Shown: piece by piece, positions 1-6,008 of the stretch
How positions within the stretch are numbered: position 1 is the first letter of the stretch
How the letters are laid out: each line of letters begins with the position of its first letter
DNA from: Lentimicrobium sp.
GTDB lineage: Bacteria > Bacteroidota > Bacteroidia > Bacteroidales > Lentimicrobiaceae
DNA length: 6,227 nt
NCBI GenBank assembly: GCA_013336205.1
Contig: JAAXUD010000181.1
Location: 1 to 6,227, forward strand
Reading direction: 5' to 3'
The notes under the pieces: model-generated
The model's database searches: none
Told to the model about the DNA's origin: nothing
What the model saw: the letters and a program-made list of their open reading frames with translations, nothing else
Translations under genes and position numbers: made by a program

Positions 1-118
1 CAACATTCCCTTTCAACATGGTCCAGACCGGGCAGTAGGTTTCTTCTGAGAGTTTTAAAACCTTTTTCATGTACTCCGTAGTTGTATTTGGCGAAGTCAG
101 ATGTAAAAAAATGGTTAT
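1..118 (-). pseudogene. C-terminal remnant of an OsmC/Ohr-family protein, 5' truncated and running off the left edge
   Basis: On the minus strand an open frame runs off the window at position 1. It contains TSPNTTTEYMKKVL followed by LSEETYCPVWTML, which resembles the segment around the second redox cysteine of OsmC/Ohr-family proteins (commonly LSxxxYCxVxxML). Family members are usually about 135-150 residues and carry an earlier segment with the first cysteine (a PxELLLAxLxxC-like motif). None of that is found upstream in any minus frame. The frame stays open to a TAA near 236, but the residues between look like translated intergenic DNA and include a heptamer repeat (124-146). The first in-frame ATG is at 70, far too late for an intact protein. 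I therefore read it as a 5'-truncated relic, with the break near 100-120. The family call rests on a short motif seen by eye. It could instead be a short expressed ORF from the ATG at 70. Confidence 0.5.
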
Positions 119-123
119 GTAAA

Positions 124-146
124 AGTCAGAAGTCAGAAGTCGGAAG
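124..146. repeat. Heptamer tandem repeat (AGTCAGA)
   Basis: Three 7-bp units lie head to tail at 124-130, 131-137 and 138-144. The first two are identical and the third differs by one base (AGTCGGA). A partial fourth unit (AG) follows. The array lies between the cupin gene and the OsmC-like remnant, next to the apparent truncation point of the remnant. A related TCTGACT on the minus strand recurs near 98-104. Confidence 0.75.
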
Positions 147-187
147 AATAATGGATTGAAGCTTATCTTTTTAGCAGAAATTTTTGC

Positions 188-201
188 TTTCGCCTTTCGC
201 C
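188..201. repeat. Heptamer tandem repeat (TTTCGCC x2)
   Basis: Two perfect copies of TTTCGCC lie at 188-194 and 195-201, downstream of the cupin stop codon. The array is short and alone could be chance. It is listed because two other arrays with a 7-bp period occur in the same intergenic regions. Confidence 0.5.
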
Positions 202-253
202 ATGTCACCCCTTCTAAAAGTAAAAGACTACAATTTTAAACAGACTTTTTGAC

Positions 254-604
254 TTATTCAGATTTAAGAAAATCCCCGTCAATGATCAGTAATTTTACGC
301 CTTGATCCGAAACTGACCGGTGTGAGCTCAATTCATCCGAGACCACGTAAGTCATTCCTTTGGCTAAAAGAAAGCTTTCGCCGTTCTCTATTTCGCTGAT
401 GAACTCTCCTTCGAGGCAATGTACAATATGGCCTTTGCGGCACCAGTGATCGGCCAGGTATCCGGCAGAATATTCAACTATCCGGATTCGCAGACCGTCA
501 AACTGAATGGTTTGCCAGGTAGCTGTTCCTTTCTCGCCGGGATACTTTATTTTCGGAATTATTGACCAATCAATACTCTGGAAAGGGATTGCTGTTTTTT
601 TCAT
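254..604 (-). CDS. Small single-domain cupin-fold protein (DHCW-motif type)
   Basis: A 116-residue protein with an ATG at 604-602 and a TAA at 254-256. It has the features of a small cytosolic cupin: no signal peptide, no membrane segment, and a length that fits a single beta-barrel. The first cupin motif is visible at residues 50-67: D52-H53-W54-C55, G58-H59, H62-C63 and a closing LEGE (64-67). S94-H95-R96 lies in the second half where the second motif is expected. The His/Cys cluster could bind a metal, but no substrate can be read from the sequence. It matches my recollection of the Bacteroidota-rich family called DHCW motif cupin fold proteins, which has no assigned reaction. It is separated from the signalling operon by 143 nt of repeat-rich DNA, so it is probably transcribed separately. 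No clear TAnnTTTG promoter is seen in front of it. There is no evidence that it works with the kinase system. Confidence 0.85.
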   Translation of the reverse strand: MKKTAIPFQSIDWSIIPKIKYPGEKGTATWQTIQFDGLRIRIVEYSAGYLADHWCRKGHIVHCLEGEFISEIENGESFLLAKGMTYVVSDELSSHRSVSDQGVKLLIIDGDFLKSE

Positions 605-680
605 AGTTCATTTTATTATTCAGTTCATCCGGTAATAGATTCGAAGTAAATCAAAACCCGGTTAAGTAGTGCTACCTAAT

Positions 681-745
681 ATCCACAATCCGAAATCCGA
701 AATCCGAACCGAAGCGAAGCGGAGCTCACCGAAGGTAAATCCGAA
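681..745. repeat. Intergenic short tandem repeats (ATCCGAA heptamers and GAAGC pentamers)
   Basis: Four 7-bp units run from 681 to 708: a degenerate ATCCACA and then three perfect ATCCGAA copies (688-694, 695-701, 702-708). Three 5-bp units GAAGC, GAAGC, GGAGC follow at 711-725, and one more ATCCGAA lies at 739-745, three bases from the stop codon of the LytTR regulator gene. The array therefore fills the 3' region of the operon. A convincing rho-independent terminator (GC stem plus T run) is not visible here. Confidence 0.75.
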
Positions 746-747
746 TT

Positions 748-1509
748 TTACTTATTATCCAGCCACTTCTTAAACGCAGTAACTTTATCAATGCTAACAA
801 AGACCTGTTCAGTTGGCAAGGGTGAAAGTTCAAGTTTCAGGTGGCTTTTCGGATAAATATGCACATTGGCGATTGAATCGATTTTAATCAGGAATTTGCG
901 GTTGATGCGGAAGAAATCTTTTGGATTTAGTACCTGCGATAATTCTTCAAGGCTGTCGTCGACCGGGTATTCCGATTTATTTTTGAGCACCATAAAGGAA
1001 ATGCCTTCGGTGGAATAGAAGTAGGCGATTTCGGGAACAGTAAAGGTTTTAATTTTTTGGCCGACTACAATCGAAAACCGTTCTTTATAGGTAATGCTTT
1101 TTTGAGAAATGAGGTTAAAAAGCGACGAAAAGTCGATTGCCTGTTTCAAAGGAGCAACCATATCCCTGTATTTCTTTATAGCATTGCCCAACTCTTCTTT
1201 AACAATAGGCTTCAACAGGTAATCTATACTTTTTAGTTTGAAAGCCTTTATGGCGTACTCGTCGAATGCAGTGGTAAATATAATCTGCGATTGCACCGCG
1301 ACCTGGTCGAAAATAGCAAAACTCAGGTCATCATCAAGCTGGATATCGAGAAAAATAAGTTCGGGATGCGGGTTCGATTTCAGCCAGGCTACCGATTCCT
1401 TTACGGATTGAAGTTTAGCCACAATTTCAATGGAGCTGTCGCATTCGCTGATCATATTTTCGAGGCGGCGGGCAGCAAAGTCTTCATCTTCGATAATGAT
1501 GGTCTTCAT
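748..1509 (-). CDS. LytTR-family response regulator (receiver + LytTR DNA-binding domain)
   Basis: A 253-residue two-component response regulator, a typical length for the LytR/AgrA type. Residues 1-118 are a CheY-like receiver: acidic pocket E7/D8/E9, phosphoacceptor Asp55 in LIFLD, switch Thr79/Thr80, aromatic switch Tyr85, and Lys100-Pro101. After a linker, residues about 145-250 form a LytTR DNA-binding domain, with the recognisable stretch DFFRINRKFLI at 198-208. Such proteins bind pairs of short direct repeats about two helical turns apart near promoters. The ATG overlaps the stop codon of the preceding receiver-only gene by 4 nt (ATGA, 1506-1509), which suggests translational coupling. 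The partner kinase is inferred to be the large PAS kinase two genes upstream. A candidate target site is the 21-bp-period repeat at 5974-6008, which would make the operon autoregulated. Target genes beyond this are unknown. Confidence 0.95.
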   Translation of the reverse strand: MKTIIIEDEDFAARRLENMISECDSSIEIVAKLQSVKESVAWLKSNPHPELIFLDIQLDDDLSFAIFDQVAVQSQIIFTTAFDEYAIKAFKLKSIDYLLKPIVKEELGNAIKKYRDMVAPLKQAIDFSSLFNLISQKSITYKERFSIVVGQKIKTFTVPEIAYFYSTEGISFMVLKNKSEYPVDDSLEELSQVLNPKDFFRINRKFLIKIDSIANVHIYPKSHLKLELSPLPTEQVFVSIDKVTAFKKWLDNK

Positions 1510-1922
1510 GGTTTGAGAGGGTTGATTATTTCGTTAAAAATTTCAGGATTCACCGGGTAGCGCGATTTAAGCTGGTTTTTATACTTTTTGATCATTGGGC
1601 GCAGATCAGCCAGGACGATAGGCTTCAGCAGGTAATCAATTCCTTTCAGTTGAAATGCGCGGGTCGCCAGCTCATCAGTGGCTGTTGTAAATACGATGGA
1701 GCAGCAAATCGGAACTTCTTTAAAAATGGCGAAACTGAGGTCGTCTTCCAGGTGTATGTCGAGAAATATCAGGTCAGGCTCTTCGTTTGCTTTGAACCAG
1801 GCTATCGATTCCGATACCGATTCCAGTTTTGCCGGAATCACAATGGTTGGGTCGCATTCCCGTATCATATTTTCAAGTCTGCGGGCTGCAAATTCTTCGT
1901 CCTCAATAATTACAATTTTCAT
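1506..1922 (-). CDS. Receiver-only response regulator, duplicate of the LytTR regulator lacking its output domain
   Basis: A 138-residue protein from the ATG at 1922. An in-frame TTG at 1940 would add six residues and overlap the kinase gene, but the ATG aligns exactly with the start of the neighbouring LytTR regulator. By hand count 76 of the first 118 residues are identical (about 64%) to that regulator's receiver. The phosphorylation residues are kept: E7/D8/E9, Asp55 in LIFLD, Thr79/Thr80, Lys100. Leucine replaces the switch tyrosine at 85. The protein ends after a short linker-like tail (NPEIFNEIINPLKP) at the point where the LytTR domain would start, so it has no visible output domain. 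The gene begins 10 nt after the kinase stop and overlaps the next gene by 4 nt. A role as phosphate sink, competitor or dimer partner is inferred. No damage to the frame suggests decay. Confidence 0.9.
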   Translation of the reverse strand: MKIVIIEDEEFAARRLENMIRECDPTIVIPAKLESVSESIAWFKANEEPDLIFLDIHLEDDLSFAIFKEVPICCSIVFTTATDELATRAFQLKGIDYLLKPIVLADLRPMIKKYKNQLKSRYPVNPEIFNEIINPLKP

Positions 1923-1932
1923 TTCTTTCGGA

Positions 1933-4900
1933 TTAATCAATTTTTACAAGAGGTACTTTTGCTATAAACTGGGTTTTGGTTTTTTTGAAAACAGGCTCAG
2001 TATTGTTCAGCAACAGGTACCTGTTTTGAATATTTTTCAGGCCGACTCCAGTAGAAATTATTTGTGAAGGGCGTTCCTGAAGGTTATTCACTATGTTCAG
2101 GAAATTCTGCTTATCAATGAAAATATCAATGTGAAGCGGATTGGATTTCGACATGATGTTGTGCTTGATGGCATTTTCAATCAGCAGTTGCATAGCCAGC
2201 GGGATAACCTGGTATCCTCGTTTCGACTCAGGAATATTGATATTAACGTGGAGTTTATTTATAAACCGGATATTCAGCAGGAAAATATAGGCATCCAGAA
2301 AGATAAGCTCGGTATTCAGATCGACCAGTTCATTGTCCTTATTTTCCAAAACATACCGGTACACCTTCGACAGGTGTTCGGAAAATTTCTCTGCCAGGTC
2401 GGGTTCAAGTTTAATAAGCGATGTTAAAACATTCAGGCTGTTAAACAGGAAATGAGGATTTACCTGTTGTTTGAGTACATCAAACTGCGACTGAAGATTT
2501 TCCTTTTGAAGGTTAATGAGCTGGGTACGCGCTTCGGTAAGGCTTTCTGAACTTTCGATAACGCGTTGTTCAAGATCACGATTGAGCATTTCAAGGTTGT
2601 GTTTAGCTGTTTGTAATTCATTTTCAATTTTCACCCTGTCGGAAATATCGCGTATTATGATAAATGCCGCCGGGGATCCGTTGTAGGCCGATGTTCGTGA
2701 ATTCAGCTCCACGGTTACAATCGAACCATCTTTTCTTTTGATATGACTTCGATATAATGTAGTGAAATCTTCTCCGGCCATCCGTCGTTTGTGATAGTCC
2801 ATCATAATCTGTTGGTCTTCTTCCATTACCAGGTTCAGAAAAGGAAGTTCAATCAATTCTTCTTCGGTGAATTGAAGCATCTCACACATACTGGTGTTTA
2901 CAAACTTCAGTTTACCGTGTTGTGTAATTACTATTCCATCCGTTGCTTTATCAATCACAGTGCGGTATTTTTCTTCACTAAGCTTCAGCTGCTCCTGCAT
3001 TCGGCGGGTTTCGGTCAGATCGTGAACTGTTAAATAACTTACAATCTGGCCGTTAAGTTCCAATATAGATGAAAATGTATCGCATTCTCTTACAGATCCG
3101 TCTTTTGCCAGGAAGTGAAATATCCCGTTTACTGTTGACCAATCGCCCATTTTGCGTCGCTGGCTGATTTCCATGCCTCGCTGTCGGTCTTCAGGAACGA
3201 CCATATTTATGGCAGGCATGTTGTATAACTCTTCAGCGCTGTAGCCCAACATTTTACATAAAGTGCTGTTCACAAATTCAATTTTATCGCCAATGATTGC
3301 GAAAACACCGTCCTGCGAGTTTTCAATCAGGGTTTTATATTTGGATTCACTTTCGCGGAGGGCGTACTCCATGGCCTTGCGCTCGGAGATATCCACAATA
3401 ATACCCTTGGAGCCAACTGCTATTCCATTCTTAATAAACTGCGTTCCGTACAATAAAATCGGGAATGTACTTCCATCTGTGCGCCTTGCAGTTAACTCAA
3501 CTGCTTCAGGGTGTTTGTCTTCAGTTCCTGAAAACTTCTGTGTCTTTTCAAATTCAAGTGCTTTTACTATCCGGGGATGATCTTCAGGAATGATCAGGTC
3601 AAGTGCTTTTATATTCCGAAAACCTTCGGGAATACCGAATGCATTCAGACCGGCTTTGTTCATAAAAATCAGCGAACCTGCCGCATCCAATTCGTAAACT
3701 GCCTGGGGCAACATTTCGGCCAGTTCCCTGTACTTCTGTTCGCTTTTGCTTAATGCCTCCTGGTTTTGGATGCGTTCAGTAATATCACGGGAAGTAACAA
3801 TCTGGATATTCCGGTTACCCATTCTCGTAAATCCGGCGCTAAGTTCAACCGGAAAAACGGTTCCGTCTTTCTTTTTATGGTATCTGACCGGTACCAGGCT
3901 AACATGCTCATGCGTAGCTTCACTTGTCTTTTCAGGTTCAGCTGACACATCCGTGTTTTTCATTAAAAGCAGCTCAGCGTGTGAATAGCCATAAATAGAA
4001 GTAGTGGCAGGATTTGTATCCAGAATTTCACCCGTATCTGCATCAATCATAAAGATGGCATCCGACTCGGCGGCAAACAACTGCCGGTACTTTTCTTCAT
4101 TTTCCTTCAGCTCGGTCTGCATGCGTTTGCTTTCGGTAATATCCTGAATGGTGAAGAAACTCGCCCATTGTCCGTCGAATTCAATTAAAGTGGAAGATGT
4201 TTCGCAGTCTTTGACTTCTCCATTCCGGGACATCATGCGAAACTCTTCATTAATGGTTGAAAAGTCACGACTTTTGCGCTTTTCAGCAATCCGTGCAGCC
4301 TTATACCTGTCATCGGGATGGATCAAATGGATGGAAGGCATCTGGTAAAACTCATCAATGGAGTAATCCAATATTTTAGAGATTGTTTTGTTTGCAAAAA
4401 GTACTTGGTCATCTCTGATTATGAGGATACCATCCTGCGAATTTTCGACCAGGGTTTTGTATTTAGCTTCACTTTGTTCAAGAGCTTGTCTCAGTGCATG
4501 TTGCTCGGTGATGTCGCGCATAGTAACAAATGATGCATTCTGACCATCAAGCTTTACGGTACTTGAACTCATCTCGACGGTAAGCCGTTTCCCGGTTTTA
4601 TGAATAAATTTTGCAACATAATTCAGGGTTCCCAGTTCCCCCTGCATTCGTTTATCATGAATTTCTAGAACCCGTTCCCTGTCCTCCGGCGCTAAAAGGC
4701 TTTCAGGCTGTATTTCCATGATTTCCTCCATCGAATACCCCAGAATATTACAAAATGCCTCATTTACAAGAAAAAACCTCCTGTTTAGCGATATTGACAC
4801 CCCATTAAGGGATTTTTCAATGAGTGTGCGGTACAGGATTTCGCTTTCACGCAGCGCGAGTTCCATGTTTTTGCGCTCTGTAATATCCTGTTGTATTACA

Positions 4901-5829
4901 ACAAAACCTTCTACATTTCCTGACTCATCCTTATAAGGTGCTGCAATGGTATTAGCCCAGTAGTTTTTTCCTGTTTTGTGATAAGTAAGCAATTCTCCCT
5001 GCCATTTCTCGCCTTTCATAAGAGTTTGGGCAACATCAGCGCGCGATTCGGGCGTTTTACCTTTGTATATGGTATCGTTGATGTTTTTATGTAACAGATC
5101 ATCTTCGGTATAGCCCGACAATTGGGTGAAAACAGGGTTTATGTACTCAAAATTCATTTTGTTATCCATAATAAGAACCGAACCTGGAGCCTGTTCCAAT
5201 ACCAACAGAAATTTGCTTAATTTCTTATTCTTTTCACTTAAAGTCTTGTTCGAGAGGTAGCTTTCCGCTTCGGCACTGTTCCGGCGATAAGCCGCATAAA
5301 AACCAATAAATAAAGTTCCTGAATAAAGAAAAACCATTTTGGCAATTTCATAATCAATGAGTTGAACTTCTCTTTGAGCAAACACCCCTGCCATAAACAT
5401 TATAAAAAATATAAGGCTGTGGATGATAAGTTCCCTGTAATTAAAAGGCACCAGCACAAACCAGCCAATCAAAATAAAAAACAGTCCGAACCAGTAAGGA
5501 CTCTGGCTTGCCCCGGTAAACATGACCAGCAACATGCAGAATGATGTACCAAAATAAAAACCGGCTGTGAGATGTTGTTTGTAAGCCTGATTCGATTTAC
5601 GGAAGTAAGCAATTGTAAAATTTGCAACAAATACTGCAATTGTTAATATTCTGAGCCAGAATAGTGTGTTATCCGATTGTTTCAGGTAATATTTGTCGAA
5701 CATTTGCCACAACAGCACTATTATAAAACCACCTATGGTCAGCAGGAGTAAAATGCTCTTCATCTGATGCAAACGCGAGTCTTTGAAAGCACTTTCGCTG
5801 TTTATTTTGTTCAGTTCTTTAAATTTCAT
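1933..5829 (-). CDS. Large membrane-bound LytS-type sensor histidine kinase with six TM helices and seven PAS domains
   Basis: A 1298-residue sensor kinase from the ATG at 5829. An in-frame TTG at 5877 would add 16 residues; neither start has a clear Shine-Dalgarno site. Six hydrophobic helices lie at about 25-44, 56-76, 87-106, 112-129, 133-150 and 163-181. Seven PAS/PAC units follow at about 206-319, 332-442, 457-567, 580-686, 699-817, 830-940 and 953-1065, most ending in a DITE/DISE-like motif and joined by short helices rich in Glu, Lys and Arg. A likely coiled coil (1066-1119) leads to a His_kinase (LytS/YehU) core: phospho-acceptor His1126 in QVNPHFLFNSLN, N-box LLIENAIKHN (1215-1224) and the GVGLKNI glycine box (1261-1267). 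Asn-Asn (1248-1249) sits where many kinases have a DxG motif. The gene leads the operon with two receivers and has no receiver of its own. Its signals are unknown; no cofactor-binding motif stands out in the PAS units. Confidence 0.95.
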   Translation of the reverse strand: MKFKELNKINSESAFKDSRLHQMKSILLLLTIGGFIIVLLWQMFDKYYLKQSDNTLFWLRILTIAVFVANFTIAYFRKSNQAYKQHLTAGFYFGTSFCMLLVMFTGASQSPYWFGLFFILIGWFVLVPFNYRELIIHSLIFFIMFMAGVFAQREVQLIDYEIAKMVFLYSGTLFIGFYAAYRRNSAEAESYLSNKTLSEKNKKLSKFLLVLEQAPGSVLIMDNKMNFEYINPVFTQLSGYTEDDLLHKNINDTIYKGKTPESRADVAQTLMKGEKWQGELLTYHKTGKNYWANTIAAPYKDESGNVEGFVVIQQDITERKNMELALRESEILYRTLIEKSLNGVSISLNRRFFLVNEAFCNILGYSMEEIMEIQPESLLAPEDRERVLEIHDKRMQGELGTLNYVAKFIHKTGKRLTVEMSSSTVKLDGQNASFVTMRDITEQHALRQALEQSEAKYKTLVENSQDGILIIRDDQVLFANKTISKILDYSIDEFYQMPSIHLIHPDDRYKAARIAEKRKSRDFSTINEEFRMMSRNGEVKDCETSSTLIEFDGQWASFFTIQDITESKRMQTELKENEEKYRQLFAAESDAIFMIDADTGEILDTNPATTSIYGYSHAELLLMKNTDVSAEPEKTSEATHEHVSLVPVRYHKKKDGTVFPVELSAGFTRMGNRNIQIVTSRDITERIQNQEALSKSEQKYRELAEMLPQAVYELDAAGSLIFMNKAGLNAFGIPEGFRNIKALDLIIPEDHPRIVKALEFEKTQKFSGTEDKHPEAVELTARRTDGSTFPILLYGTQFIKNGIAVGSKGIIVDISERKAMEYALRESESKYKTLIENSQDGVFAIIGDKIEFVNSTLCKMLGYSAEELYNMPAINMVVPEDRQRGMEISQRRKMGDWSTVNGIFHFLAKDGSVRECDTFSSILELNGQIVSYLTVHDLTETRRMQEQLKLSEEKYRTVIDKATDGIVITQHGKLKFVNTSMCEMLQFTEEELIELPFLNLVMEEDQQIMMDYHKRRMAGEDFTTLYRSHIKRKDGSIVTVELNSRTSAYNGSPAAFIIIRDISDRVKIENELQTAKHNLEMLNRDLEQRVIESSESLTEARTQLINLQKENLQSQFDVLKQQVNPHFLFNSLNVLTSLIKLEPDLAEKFSEHLSKVYRYVLENKDNELVDLNTELIFLDAYIFLLNIRFINKLHVNINIPESKRGYQVIPLAMQLLIENAIKHNIMSKSNPLHIDIFIDKQNFLNIVNNLQERPSQIISTGVGLKNIQNRYLLLNNTEPVFKKTKTQFIAKVPLVKID

Positions 5830-5932
5830 TTTGAAAATGTTTTTGAACTGACAATTTATGTATTTATTTTGTAACAAAGTGCTCGTTTTAAAGCTTCTGA
5901 CTGTAATTTTTTATTTTTCTCCCAATGATTCA

Positions 5933-5940
5933 CAAAGATA
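5933..5940 (-). promoter_or_regulatory. Bacteroidota-type -7 promoter element (TATCTTTG) for the signalling operon
   Basis: On the minus strand TATCTTTG matches the Bacteroidota primary-sigma -7 consensus TAnnTTTG exactly, 103 nt before the kinase ATG. The best -33-like element is TTTG at 5965-5968, with a 24-nt spacer, longer than the usual 19-21. A weak or badly spaced upstream element would fit a promoter that needs an activator. Transcription would start near 5927, giving a leader of about 100 nt. Confidence 0.55.
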
Positions 5941-5973
5941 TTTCGGGCCCGGCTAAATAAAAATCAAAACACA

Positions 5974-6008
5974 TTGAATACCTGAAACGGAAGGTTGAAT
6001 ACTTGAAA
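5974..6008. promoter_or_regulatory. 14-bp direct repeat with 21-bp period, candidate LytTR operator
   Basis: TTGAATACCTGAAA (5974-5987) and TTGAATACTTGAAA (5995-6008) match at 13 of 14 bases and start exactly 21 bp apart, with 7 bp between. They lie upstream of the -7 element of the operon, at roughly -46 to -80. LytTR regulators such as AgrA and ComE are known to bind paired direct repeats about 21-22 bp apart just upstream of the -35 region. The sequence does not match the published LytTR consensus closely, so assignment to the LytTR protein of this operon rests on geometry and position. Confidence 0.5.

Noticed and set aside
172..187. Possible hairpin AGCA/TGCT downstream of the cupin gene, considered as a terminator
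   Set aside because: The stem is only 4 bp and AT-rich, with no T run of useful length after it on the minus strand.
605..628. Repeat of AGTTCAT in front of the cupin gene, considered as a second LytTR site
   Set aside because: The copies are 7 bp long with a 17-bp period, not 21, and they do not resemble the repeat upstream of the kinase operon.
605..747. A TAnnTTTG promoter for the cupin gene
   Set aside because: No exact match was found on the minus strand. The closest, TACCTTCG at 730-737, has a mismatch and lies within the repeat array just after the preceding stop codon.
1923..1940. TTG at 1940 as the start of the receiver-only gene, overlapping the kinase gene
   Set aside because: The ATG at 1922 aligns exactly with the start of the homologous receiver next door and has a weak purine-rich stretch (GAAAGAA) before it.
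1291..1967. Open frames on the plus strand opposite the two response regulators (1291-1560, 1650-1967, 1678-2067)
   Set aside because: They are antisense shadows of well-supported receiver genes, with no recognisable domain and no promoter or ribosome binding site.
2131..5544. Other 60-105-residue open frames overlapping the kinase gene
   Set aside because: All lie inside a coding frame supported along its whole length by PAS and kinase motifs, and their translations show no domain features.
5830..5877. TTG at 5877 as the kinase start (16 extra residues)
   Set aside because: The ATG at 5829 is the commoner start type and gives a plausible cytosolic N-terminus before the first membrane helix. 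The TTG cannot be ruled out, since neither start has a clear ribosome binding site.
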